Below are positions 10,794 to 20,648 of a DNA stretch of 64,000 nucleotides, piece by piece. The stretch is from positions 1,240,001 through 1,304,000 of the forward strand of contig NC_089180.1 in the NCBI RefSeq assembly GCF_947507565.1, given 5' to 3'. Made by a program: the position numbers and the translations under genes. The notes under the pieces are model-generated. The model worked only from the letters and a program-made list of their open reading frames with translations. It did not search any database and had not been told where the DNA came from. The DNA is from Oscarella lobularis. Its lineage: Eukaryota > Porifera > Homoscleromorpha > Homosclerophorida > Oscarellidae. The stretch's first letter is position 1, and every line of letters starts with the position of its first letter.

Positions 10794-12200
10794 ATGGACG
10801 CCACGCCGAGCAAATATAGTGGCCTCTGTCGAGCTCAGCTGAGCTACGACTACTTGCACACCAACAGGTAGGACGCAGCGGCTCAAGGAACCAGTTCGGA
10901 CGTCGCGCGTGGCTACGTCCGATCCCTATGAACACGGGAAGGAAAACCTAAAGATCTTCTTCCGTGTTTATCTGGGAAATCAGGGGAGGGTCTCTGAAGG
11001 AGGAGTGTTATTATTTTCATTTTTAGCACCACCCACGAATTCTTGTTCGGCGCTTTGGCGGAACTCGTAGACAACGCAAGGTGAGATGATACGGGGGGCA
11101 CGGTCAATCTGCTCCTATTCGACTTGTCTAGGGATGCCCAGGCAAAATCCATCCGAATTTACACAGGTAAGGGCGCCAGCAATAATAAATAAATAAATAA
11201 TTAATTAAATAATTAAAAAATCATTATTTTTCGGTGAAGAAAAACGTGAAAAAGTTCGCAAAAGACGAATTTTGTCTTTTCTTGATGATGGCGAAGGGAT
11301 GAATCCAGGTTAGTTTCAGTTATATATATGTATGATCTGCGTTTCAAATTGTTATATAGAGGAAACCGCTAACATCATCAAATTTGGCGTGTCTTCGAAA
11401 CGGCTGGCGCAAAAGGAGCAAATTGGGCAGTATGGCAATGGGCTAAAATCGTAAGAATAATTGCCTATAGTTTTGAAGGCAAGATAGTGTGTTAGGGGTT
11501 CCATGAGAGTCGCAAAGGATATGATACCTTTTACAAAATGGTATGTAGACACAACTTCACTTGCAGCTTTGATTTTTTTTTTACTACAGCAAGAAAACGA
11601 TGACCTGTCTATTCTTGTCACGGTGCTTTCACGAAGATGAAGGATTAAAAGAGGTCATTGTTCCATTGCCATCATGGATTGGTAGAAGCCCTTTTGCCGA
11701 ATCACAAGCTGAGAAGGATCAAGTAGAAAAAAAAATATAGAGAGAAATGAACTTTATAAACAAATATAGCACTTGATGGAAATGGAAATTATTTTGAAAT
11801 ATTCTCCTTTCAACACCGAATAGAAGTTGATGGAGCAATTTGCTAAGATCAAAAGTGGCATGCACAACAGCTGTGGCCCATTGATTCAATCAAGTAGAAT
11901 TTCTCTTCGTTTTTTTCATAGAAACTGAAACTCTTGTTATGCTGTACAATCTCAAAGTGTTAGATTGTGGAGAAACAGAATTGGATGTAAAAAACGACTT
12001 GGAACTATCAAATATCTTCATTAATCTTTTTATCGTTTAGTTTCACACAGATCCTAACGACATTCGCTTGACTGCCGATCATCTTGACATGACTCTGCAA
12101 AGGTTTGACGGACGGCGTTTGAATTATTTTTAAAATTAACGTTTGTTTGAAAAAGTGTCGTTTTGGAACGCACCTCCTTTCGTGCTTACGTATCTCTGCG
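10794..12200 (+). pseudogene. MORC: MORC-family GHKL ATPase, N-terminal part, with in-frame stop
   Basis: Eleven exons with short introns: 10794-10867, 11027-11080, 11132-11166, 11240-11308, 11360-11450, 11496-11540, 11590-11722, 11770-11854, 11922-11986, 12041-12102, and from 12156. They spell a MORC ATPase in order: the LHTNSTTHEF start, ELVDNARDAQ (Bergerat N box), [45 protein letters not shown]. In animals MORC proteins are nuclear chromatin-compacting ATPases. The frame is interrupted by TAG at 11821-11823, inside the conserved segment after SPFNTE, with no intron able to remove it. The zinc finger and coiled coil of normal MORC proteins are absent because the gene runs straight into Slingshot sequence. 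Confident family call; non-functional or chimeric. Confidence 0.8.
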
Positions 12201-13392
12201 ACAGGCCGTCGAATTAGAATGGCGACAACCGTTTGGACGATACATCGTCATCGTCGCATCCATGGGCCTACAGGACACCGAAGAGAATCTCTTACTCGGC
12301 GTCGACTGGATCGACAAGAGGTCGTCGCGCCGCCGGGGGCGACGACATTGTTTACTATTTATTTTATTTATTTTCTTTAGACTTCGCGTTGCTTTCGTAT
12401 TTCCCATCTGGCGCGACACGACGGTCGTTTTGAACGGCGACGGGTAAGCGCGAGAGAAACGACGTCATCGCGAGGGAACCGCCGAACGATTTTTTCTCTT
12501 CTTTTTTTTCTTTTCTTCGCTCGCCGCAGCGGCTTCAGCATTAGTTCCGGCGCGCGACGTCACATATTCAAACGACCCGTCTCCGTCCAATGCATGTGGT
12601 GAGAGAACGCGAGACGGGCCTCCTTTGTCCTCTTTCGAATCGTCGCTTGTTTTTTCTCAGGGCTGCCTTTCAGGCGCTTCACAAAGCCTGCGAACTGGCG
12701 CGCGCCTATAACTATTATCTCGACGGCCTGTCTCATACGTCGAGCGCCTATTCTAAGACTCTATTGACCGGGGAATGGTAAATCCCGGGGGCGGGGCTCC
12801 GACATAGACGAACTACTGCAGTGACTCTCTTTTGTCTTATGAGGAATTGGCACGAAGACGTCGAGACTCGACCGGACTCGCCGCCCTTGTTTTTTCTCGC
12901 CGTCGGCGCCGAGCAGTCGGAGAAGGATTTGGTCAAACAATTGCTGTCGTCGAAACTCAAGCGAATCATGATGACTGTGGATTTGGAGACGGTCACTAGT
13001 CGACAGGTGTGGATTGAATTTTATTTTATCATTTCTATTCTATTGTCTCCTTTTTTTTTAGTTGAGGCAGTCGTTGCAGGAAGATTTGCAAATGGATTTG
13101 CGCGAGTCTAAGTCGTATCTCGATCAGGAAATGATTCGAATAATAATGGGACTAATGGAAAGCGCTTTGGAGATACTCGACTACCTCTACTTGGTATTTT
13201 TCGAAAGAAGACGACGACCATTATTTTTATGCACTTCTCTCAGGGATCCCAATGGAATGCGTCGAATCTTGAAGAACTAAACGACAGGGTGTTAGTAATT
13301 TTAGTCCCGGTAAAATTCTCAACAGGGTTCATCTTTAGAATTCGTCATATTTTGAATGTGACGAGAGAAATTGACAATTTTTTCCTAGGCAT
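12201..13392 (+). pseudogene. SSH: Slingshot-type cofilin phosphatase, N-terminal part, catalytic domain missing
   Basis: Exons 12156-12320 (shared with the MORC part), 12381-12443, 12531-12598, 12661-12777, 12844-13006, 13062-13193, 13244-13290 and 13339-13392 keep phase. They match the Slingshot N-terminal region: QDTEENLLLG, FPIWRD, NGDGGFSISSG, the HIFKRPVSV segment, LHKACELARAYNYY, DLETVTSRQLRQ (DEK-like helical domain), then the start of the dual-specificity phosphatase, GSQWNASNLEEL and HILNVTREIDNFF. Similarity ends there. The HCxxGxSRS catalytic loop should lie some 50 residues later, but the next DNA is unrelated and the opposite-strand ZYG11 gene follows. No internal stop is seen, yet without the catalytic Cys it cannot dephosphorylate cofilin. 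Confidence 0.8.
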
Positions 13393-13489
13393 TATGCAAT
13401 TAATTACGTTGTACAATCGAGTGTCCCCTCCCGCGCAATTTTGACGTAAACGCGTAGAGAGCGTATCCGGGCGCTTCCCTGCATCGAAC

Positions 13490-13556
13490 AATGGGTTTTG
13501 CAGAGAATCGCGAGGCAATGATCGCGCAAAGAGTTTTGGGGCGGTCCTCGGGTTCG
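13490..13556 (-). repeat. Second copy of the ZYG11-like gene's 5' end
   Basis: About 65 bp (starting GGGTTTTGCAGAGAAT) match 16060-16118, the region around the start codon of the ZYG11-like gene, in the same orientation. Differences are a few substitutions and small indels. It lies about 200 bp beyond that gene's stop codon, exactly where the Slingshot fragment breaks off. Confidence 0.7.
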
Positions 13557-13750
13557 TAGGGCTCGCGTAGGGCATGATGAGAGAAGTGGTTAACGAAATT
13601 ACGTTTCCGGATACACACAACAAGAAATAAGCGATCTGTGGACCAATGGGCAGTGCAAGTATTTCTTTCGATTTCAACGTACATATATCATCATGTTTTA
13701 ATTAAAGCAGCAAAAATCAACAGAGGAAATTGGTTATTTCATGAATCGTC

Positions 13751-16087
13751 TCAGACTTTCCAGCCTCTAACGTGAGGCTGCATGGCCTCAATCAGCCTAT
13801 GGGTGAATTCGCTCCTTTCTCTGGCGTCTTTTTCTAGAGAACGCAGAATCTTCGCAATCCTTGACTTAACTTCTTCGCTTTTGGTTACATCTTCAGAAAG
13901 AACATAGCTGGTTAGAGTGGAGAGCGCATAAACGAAAACGGGCGACTGAAGAGTCGAGAGGTCATTTTCAAGACACGACAAAACCATTTCGAGAGTGTAC
14001 ATCCTGCGAAAGTCATCCTCTGCTCTCGCAAAACCGATATAGTAACCAGAATGCTTCGTAATGCAGTAAGACTTATAAGTCGTCGGTGGCGGGACGTTCT
14101 CACAATTTTCAGCTATTCGTTGCCACAACTTTTCAGCCGACAAACCGTTGTCGAAACTCGTCGTCGTCGTTCCGAAGAAGGGCGTCGACAATTCGAACGT
14201 GATCGAGGCAAATAGTTCGGCGGCGAAACGCTGTATAGTACGATGTCTTGAATAGGGATAATTCAAGCTCCTCCATACGAACGAAAGCACTGAAGGTTTC
14301 TCAAGAAGAGATCGATTGGACTTCTGAATGGACAACATGTAGAAGGTGTCAAGCAGATATGTGGCCTCCCAGACGTTATTTTCATCGAGCGTATCGTAGA
14401 GAGAGCAGAGAACGTCGGAGAATGGGTCAATTCGTCTGGCAAGGAGCATGGAAATCTCGGCATCCTCCATGGCAATGTGCCACATACTTAGAAACCATAC
14501 GATTTTCTCGGAAAGACGAGATTGCGACGATACAAGACCTGATTGCAGAACGTCGACAAGAGCCTGGGCAAAACCTCGACTGATAGCAACGTCGCGCAGA
14601 AAACCGTCATCATTCAGGAGAGAAAAAATATCAAGCATACTGGAGAAACACGTTCTGATTAAATATGAGTCGGGGTTGTTGCAGTGACAAAAGGCAATAA
14701 CAAGAAGCAAGTGAAGTTGCTCCAAGTCCACGACGCGAGAACGCCGTATAAAATAAGAGTCGTGAAGAACCCTTTCTGCAAACACGATCGACGGCGGTGT
14801 GGAGACAATGCGCACAATGAGCTCGTTCAAAAGAGCGAGAGCGCTCTCACGATGCCAAATCCCGTGAAAGAACGCCCCCAGAGAGAGGCAAGCCAAGTTT
14901 CTGACAAGAGGACAGGAATACGACGTTTCGCTTTTCCAGCGACGATCGGCGCGACACCGGCGCAAGGCGAACGACGAGACCACGCCCGCCTCCTCTTTCG
15001 TCAGAGCCCAAATATTGCGGATGGGCTCGATGACCAGACGACCACAAAGAAACTTCAATATCTCATGGTTTCGAGGAGTTGGCAACATGTAGTGAGGCTG
15101 AAAGGCGAAGAAATCGTCGACGCAAAAATGTCCTGTCGCAACGATTTTCAAATCGTTGACTTCAGCCTCTAAATCGCTACTCAAACTAGTTGAAGAGTCG
15201 TCGTCATAGTACGGACAATACTGAAGATTCATGTTAAGAGCACCGAGGTATTGAAGGCTTTGTTCGATGCCGAGATCTTTGACGAGGCGAAGAGTTTCGC
15301 GAAGAGACGCTAAACCAGAGACGTCCACGTGAGTCAATCCGCAGCCCAGACATTCCAGAAGTGTGCAAGCAACGTCCCATCCCGTCACTGTTCCAGCGTC
15401 CTCTATCCAGCCAACGTCAAGAAATTTCAACGACGAGAGACAATTGAAAGCATCTTTGAACGTAGACAAGACGCTCTCTTTATTCGAATTCGTCACATCC
15501 TTACTAGCAACTGGAAGATCGTGGAGTGCTAAATGATTAAGATTTCTCGCCAAGCGAATGCCTGGAAGTAGAGCAATAAGGTTGAGTTGGGAGCATTCTG
15601 AAACGTTGAGAGTCGTCAGAGATTCAGCAAAAGTTCGACAAATCATTATGACGTCATCAACGGAAACACACGTGTTGCTCAGATTCAACGAAGATATGTT
15701 GGAAAATTCCGTAATGCGTTCAAAATGAAAAGCAGGATTTTTTAAACCGATAGCGGCAAATGAGCGAAGAGACGTGCGACTCGGCGTCAATTTCTCCCAT
15801 AGAGCGTCGGTCACGTGATCGACATTCGTGCAGTCGAAATCGACCAGATAGGCGAGCGGTGGAAGACGAAGAAAATCGTCGAACGTCAGCTGAGTCGAAC
15901 TCAAGTGCAGGGTGTCGAGACTGCCTCGCGATAGCCGCAGCAAAAGCTCGAGTATGTGAGCGCTGAGGATCCCCTTATCCGATAGGTGTTCGACAACTGG
16001 TTTACGATCGTGAAGGGCAGTTGGAGAGGAAGCGTCAGCGTCGAGGAGAAGGTGATGGGTCGGGTTTTGCAGAGAATTCCGAGGCAA
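13751..16087 (-). CDS. ZYG11: ZYG11/ZER1-family LRR-armadillo protein, single exon
   Basis: One uninterrupted minus-strand frame from ATG at 16087-16085 to the stop at 13753-13751, 778 residues. The N-terminal third carries degenerate leucine-rich repeats (ISSLNLSNT, LTTLNVSECSQLN, LKFLDVGWIEDAG, GLTHVDVSGLASL). The rest is all-helical, armadillo-like, ending MQPHVRGWKV. Layout and length (about 740-780) match ZYG11B/ZER1. These are substrate receptors of CUL2 ubiquitin ligases that recognise N-terminal glycine degrons. A VHL-type box may lie in residues 20-60 but I cannot confirm it. It has no introns although neighbours average one per 60-130 bp, so it may be a retrogene or a lineage with introns lost. 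No stop or frameshift, in contrast to the genes around it. Confidence 0.62.
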   Translation of the reverse strand: MPRNSLQNPTHHLLLDADASSPTALHDRKPVVEHLSDKGILSAHILELLLRLSRGSLDTLHLSSTQLTFDDFLRLPPLAYLVDFDCTNVDHVTDALWEKLTPSRTSLRSFAAIGLKNPAFHFERITEFSNISSLNLSNTCVSVDDVIMICRTFAESLTTLNVSECSQLNLIALLPGIRLARNLNHLALHDLPVASKDVTNSNKESVLSTFKDAFNCLSSLKFLDVGWIEDAGTVTGWDVACTLLECLGCGLTHVDVSGLASLRETLRLVKDLGIEQSLQYLGALNMNLQYCPYYDDDSSTSLSSDLEAEVNDLKIVATGHFCVDDFFAFQPHYMLPTPRNHEILKFLCGRLVIEPIRNIWALTKEEAGVVSSFALRRCRADRRWKSETSYSCPLVRNLACLSLGAFFHGIWHRESALALLNELIVRIVSTPPSIVFAERVLHDSYFIRRSRVVDLEQLHLLLVIAFCHCNNPDSYLIRTCFSSMLDIFSLLNDDGFLRDVAISRGFAQALVDVLQSGLVSSQSRLSEKIVWFLSMWHIAMEDAEISMLLARRIDPFSDVLCSLYDTLDENNVWEATYLLDTFYMLSIQKSNRSLLEKPSVLSFVWRSLNYPYSRHRTIQRFAAELFASITFELSTPFFGTTTTSFDNGLSAEKLWQRIAENCENVPPPTTYKSYCITKHSGYYIGFARAEDDFRRMYTLEMVLSCLENDLSTLQSPVFVYALSTLTSYVLSEDVTKSEEVKSRIAKILRSLEKDARERSEFTHRLIEAMQPHVRGWKV

Positions 16088-16099
16088 TGATCGCGAAGC

Positions 16100-16710
16100 G
16101 TTTTGGGACCCGCACTGAAGACGCTTTCGTCGTCGTCGTCGTCATCGTTGTCGTACGACATAACAAGAGTCGAACTCGTGCTCCCGGATAATCAAATGTT
16201 TACATTGTTATGTAATTCCCTTTCTAAAGACTCTCCGACTGTCCCACCGCTTCGAACCCGCAAGAAAGTGCTCTCTCGGTACGTTCCGCTACTGTACGCG
16301 AACCGGCGCCCAACCGTCGCCCCTTATCGCGCGACGCGCCGCGATCCAAATATACTATAGGCTCCCGTCGACGTTTCCTCGCTCGTTTCCCCGATTTCGA
16401 CCCGACGCGCGCGCGCAAGAGAGAGAGAGAGAGCGAGCGGACATTCCTTCGACGGTTCCCAACGTAACGTGCGAGCCACCGAAGCGTGAGATCTCTCAAT
16501 CGAATTTGCGTTCTCTTCAACACTCGCGGTTTCTCACTACTGTACCTACTAATCGTAATCGAGACCGTCGTCGAAGGGGGGACCCCGCGTCGCGACGATC
16601 CAAATAGAATAAGGAAAACGGCTTCCTCGAACTGTTAGCGTTCGCCTTTCGTTTAGAGAGAGAGAAAAAAGAAAACCCCGGGGCGTCGCACACTATCGGA
16701 AAAAAACCGG
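16100..16710. other. Divergent intergenic region
   Basis: About 600 bp between the minus-strand ZYG11-like start and the next plus-strand ORF. Contains a (TCG)n-like run (16125-16150) and a GA dinucleotide run (about 16420-16437). It may act as a shared promoter; no clear TATA box or coding domain. Confidence 0.4.
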
Positions 16711-17055
16711 ATGCAAGCTGGAACCGACTCCGCGCGGATCCGATTCGCGATCATGACTGACGCCGTCGATCTATCGCATACGGGACATCGCCACCGACGA
16801 CGTCGACGACCGCTACTCCGTCGTCTCGCGAAACATCTCAGCTCGAGCGATCCGTCGCTCGCCGCCGAAACGGAAACGACGGAATATGACGTCACCGGCG
16901 GTGCCGATTCCGATCCGTCGTTGAGGAAATCGTCGTCGGGGGCGGCGGCGACGGCTCACGTCGGCGACGACGACGGCGTACGCCGACGACGATTCGAGAA
17001 CTTGAAACCGCCTTCTATTGAACTCGTCGGCGATTTATCGCACGTGTACAAAACA
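16711..17055 (+). CDS. Unrecognised low-complexity exon spliced toward the AMDHD2 fragment
   Basis: An ORF opens at ATG 16711 (or the internal ATG 16753) and reaches a GTATAG donor at 17056. The peptide is Arg/His-rich (GHRHRRRRRP), then Ser/Asp/Ala-rich, ending IELVGDLSHVYKT. I recognise no domain. It is followed by a 40-bp intron and then sequence of the AMDHD2 family. In normal AMDHD2 the region just before IAFVTDA carries the metal-site DGIH motif, which this exon lacks, so the join looks chimeric. Confidence 0.4.
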
Positions 17056-17095
17056 GTATAGCTTATATAGAATTATTTATTTATTGATTTTTTAG

Positions 17096-17615
17096 TCATC
17101 CGCTAACATTGACGACTGCCGTTTGCGCTCGTCAAGCATTGCCTTTGTTACGGACGCTGTGCAAGAGCCCCTGCCTGGACAGAAGGTCATGTACAATGGA
17201 AGACAGCGTATGATATCTATAGTCATTACATACATGGTCTAAAATTTACTGTTCTTAGTTGAAGTGTCTTGCAACGCCACACGAGTCGTTTTGTCGGGTA
17301 CGGATACGTTAGCTGGCAGCTGTTCGTCTCTACACTTCAGACTTTTTATTTCTTGGTCAATAATCTTGGAGTGTCTATTGGGTCAGCAGTGCAGATGCTA
17401 GCGGAGACGCCTGCTCGGTATTTTTTTTTATTTTTCTATGGTTCTGAAAGAGATTCGTGTTTAGAATTGCTGGGATTGCTGGAATTGGTGAACTTTCTGT
17501 GGGAAAACGAGGTGATTTGCTTTGTTTTGACGCAGACCTTCGCCTGATGTCGACAGATGTCGACAATTGTAGCGGGAAGAGTAGCGTACGCCTGTTCATA
17601 ATCTGCTTTACTTGA
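17096..17615 (+). pseudogene. AMDHD2: N-acetylglucosamine-6-phosphate deacetylase, C-terminal fragment with frameshift
   Basis: Three exon pieces, 17096-17207, 17259-17417 and 17465-17615, match the end of NagA/AMDHD2: IAFVTDAVQE (carrying the catalytic Asp), VVLSGTDTLAGS, GVSIGSAVQMLAETPAR, then IGELSVGKRGDL and a final DADL-like segment. The enzyme removes acetate from GlcNAc-6-P in amino-sugar recycling. Between the LHF after TLAGS and the VNNLGVS segment (about 17335-17355) the reading frame shifts. Only the last quarter of the barrel is present, and the end (TGA 17613-17615) diverges. Dead fragment. Confidence 0.72.
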
Positions 17616-17874
17616 AAGAGGAGCAGATGTTGAAATAAGGGATAAAGTAATTTGATCTGGTAAGTATCTTTTAAGTGCACGTATTTTGTATTTTGGTATG
17701 CGTGTTTTTTGTGTGATTTTCTTTTTGACTTACAGGAAATTTTTTATATGATTTTGTTAGCGTGCGCCAGTGAAACGTGTCGCGTTTGTTGCGTTGGGGC
17801 TTCGAAGGTTTCCATAGGGATCGGAAGTAGTAGGTCCTAGCGTACGTCGTCAATCGCAAGTGCTGCGCGCGCTC
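17616..17874. other. Short intergenic stretch
   Basis: AT-rich spacer between the AMDHD2 fragment and the duplicated promoter of kinase 2. No gene or repeat recognised. Confidence 0.4.
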
Positions 17875-17958
17875 TACTAGCCTATGACGCAACGTCACGT
17901 GACGTGGCATAAACGGTCTTCGAAAGCGGTTAGTGGAAGTCGAAAGCGAATATTCGAA

Positions 17959-20454
17959 ATGTCTGGAGCGACGAGCAAAGGCGATGATGTCGAAAGTACG
18001 GTACTGTGTGCGATTGGAGTCGTTTCTAAACTGTTGGTAGATCTCACGAAAGGCATCGCGGCGATGGAATTTGCTCCCGCCGTAGAGACGACAGCGTTGG
18101 CAGATCTGGCCAAAGAGATTGATGAGATGAGGAGAAAGATGGCGGCGCGCGACGAAGAGATGGCGGCGCGCGACGAAGAGATGGCGGCGCGCGACAAAGA
18201 GATCAAAGAGATGAAGATGAAGATGGCGGCGCGCGACGAAGAGATAAAAGAGATGAAGAAACGCCTTGACGCTGTGCTTTCAACGAAAACAGGTAGGAAG
18301 GTTCCTCTGACCGACGACGTCGACGAGCAAAGGCATGGCAAGGTCTTAATTCGTCTACTTTGTGTGTAGGGTTCAGTTTCGACGTAGGTGAAGTGATCAC
18401 GATACCGTGTCTATTACCAGACGCCATTTCAATGGTCTCTTGGAAGCACAGACGAGTAGCAAATGAAAAGCCGACAGTGATTCGAGAGCTGGAAGGGGAC
18501 CAGGACCTAGTCATCCCGTTTGCAAAGCTGGGTGACGCCGGCATATATCAATGCGAGACAACCCTCCATGACGGTCGGATCCAGAAGTCAATGGAAGTCA
18601 AGGTCTTTGTCGAGGTAATATTGATGCGCATTACGAGTCGCGTCTTTCCTTTTCTTCACGGCTTGTACTCTTCTGTGTTCGAAGGCACCGAATAGAAAAG
18701 CGCCTCACGCTACTGGTTCCACGCCTGAGTATCGCCATGAGTTTCGAGAGAGACATGCGCAATTTCAGCACTCTCCTCTGTTTTTTGAGCATTTTCAAAC
18801 GTTCAGCAAGAAGACGAGAAAGAAGTGGCGGTGGAGTGAAGAAGAAGAAGAAGTAAAGAAAACAACTGCATCTGAAAAAAAACTGCCTCATGGCTGTGCA
18901 GAACGTCTCCAACACTTGGGACGTCAAAAAGAACACAAAAGCGAGGCCGACCTGATGAAGGCTGTCAATGCTTGTTTGGAGGAGGCGTTAGACTGCAAGT
19001 TGGAAACGAGAGGAGCGAAGACAGCAGAAACAAGATCAGCCAGATCTGAAGAAAAAAGGAAATCTGATAAGGAGAAATCTTCTGGCTCGGCGGGATCCGA
19101 AGGAACGAAGTCAAAAAAGAAGGGTAAATCTGTGAAGATTGAAGAGGAGAAATTTGATGATCGGTCTGACACGGCGGCGGCGGAGGCGGCGGCGAGATCC
19201 AAAGAAGCAAAATCAAACGAAGCGGATGGTAAAGCCAAATCTGATAAGAAGAAATCTTCTGGCTCGGCGGGATCCGAAGGAACGAAGTCAAAAAAGAAGG
19301 GTAAATCTGTGAAGATTGAAGAGGAGAAATTTGATGATCGGTCTGACGCGGCGGCGGCGGCGGCAGCGAGATCCAAAGAAGCAAAATCAAACGAAGCGGA
19401 TGGTAAAGCCAAGTCACAACGAAGTTCCAAAGGGCCGTATCCAAACGACGGAGCTTTTCTTTATGAAGACGTGATCGTCATCTTCGTTATAGAAGGAAAA
19501 TTGCATGTTTTGACGACGGGCGACCCTCTTTTTCAGGTATTAAGATACTACGAAGACTTTCGTGACAAGCTTCCTCCAAAATGGGGTCCGAACGGAAATC
19601 TCGGCACAGGCGGACTCTTTCCATGTTATGCCGCTACCCTTTCAGGGAATAAACTTATTCTGTTCGGCGTTGTTACGATTGTGGAATGCGGCGAGGAACT
19701 TTCCGTGGAAAAGATAAGCTTCTGTGAATTGGCCTCAGTGGATCTCTCCCACACGTTGCAGCCTATACGGGAATTCCTCTCCAATTTGCGCTGCGCCGTC
19801 GATCGTCTCAAAGAGTATTATACGGACTACAAGGAGCCACAGCGCCCTGAAGAGTTGTTTCCCTCTCTACCCACTGATGGAGTCTTTAATGGCAAACGTC
19901 TCAAATTCAAGGAGGCGTTTAGTAACCGCCCATTGATGTTTCTTGCTAAGTGGGGGTCAGATGACGTGATTGTCAAATTCACAGACGAAAAATACGGCGA
20001 CAAAGTGCACAAGTTCTGCTCCGATAAGAGAATTGCTCCCGCATTGCATGGCGTTAAAAAGGTCGGTCCTTTTCAAATGGTCGTCATGGAGAAATGTGAC
20101 AAAAAATTTGTCACATTTAACGAAGCGATAATGCAGGGGTTCGAAAAGGATGAAGCGTACAAGTCCGTCAAAGCCGCTCTCGACACCTTGTACAAGGGAC
20201 CTGGCGATGGCGTGAATTACGTTCACGGCGATTTTCGTGACGTCAACGTCCTCATTAATAATGAATATGAAGTGAGAATCATCGACTTCGATTGGGCGGG
20301 GAGAGATTCAGAAGTGACCTATCCTGTTTTTCTGAATAGAAAAATTCCCTGGCACGATTCCGCGAAGATAGGGCATCCTGTTTTGCACGAACATGATGAG
20401 TTCTGTCTCGACAAATATTTTCTTGATAGGCCCGAGACGGAAAAATGTGACTAA
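17959..20454 (+). CDS. Kinase 2: coiled coil, immunoglobulin domain, low-complexity linker, CR-type kinase
   Basis: Three exons in one phase: 17959-18292, 18370-18614 and 18685-20454 (782 residues). Exon 1 starts MSGATSKGDD and holds a coiled coil with MAARDEE heptad-like repeats. Exon 2 alone encodes an Ig-like fold: Cys in VITIPCLL, Trp in VSWKH, then GDAGIYQCET (the D-x-G-x-Y-x-C signature). Exon 3 has a basic linker, two 59-residue repeats rich in Ser, Lys and Ala, then a domain (IVIFVIEGKLHVL, GPNGNLGTGGLFP) that sits where REase-like domains sit in CR proteins. The kinase follows: beta-3 Lys in VIVKFTD, hinge VVMEKCD, HGDFRDVN, RIIDFDW. There is no signal peptide or membrane segment, so the Ig fold would be cytosolic or nuclear. 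Frame intact throughout. Function unknown. Confidence 0.8.
19060..19413 (+). repeat. Two in-frame 177-bp tandem repeats inside kinase 2
   Basis: Unit 1 starts at 19060 and unit 2 at 19237, both with AAATCTGATAAG. They are nearly identical, differing by a few substitutions and a short GCG-run change. Each encodes 59 residues with SSGSAGSEG and KSVKIEEEKF blocks. The inverted paralog has only part of one unit. Confidence 0.85.
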
Positions 20455-20648
20455 TTGACATTGCATGCGCTTTTTTTTGTCTCTCTTACTAAGTCACACG
20501 CACATTATATCAGACTGCAGGAAAAAGAACGACCATAGCCCCATCACTATTATACAAAAAAAACATATATGTACCAATAATCGCGAAAGCGCGCTACGCA
20601 GACGTTGATATCAACCAATTGTACAAGATTCTCGCATACCCGCGAACG

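Larger units (their letters stand above)
17875..20495 (+). repeat. Inverted duplication, plus-strand copy (partner 25035-26490)
   Basis: The whole kinase 2 locus, including about 80 bp of 5' flank (CTATGACGCAACGTCACGTG) and about 40 bp of 3' flank, recurs in reverse orientation at 25035-26490. The partner lacks about 1.1 kb of internal sequence. Shared flanks show the copying was at the DNA level. Confidence 0.88.

Noticed and set aside
16103-16523. ORFs on both strands between ZYG11-like gene and the Arg/Ser exon
   Set aside because: They follow from GC-rich, CGA-rich composition and overlap each other; no domain seen.
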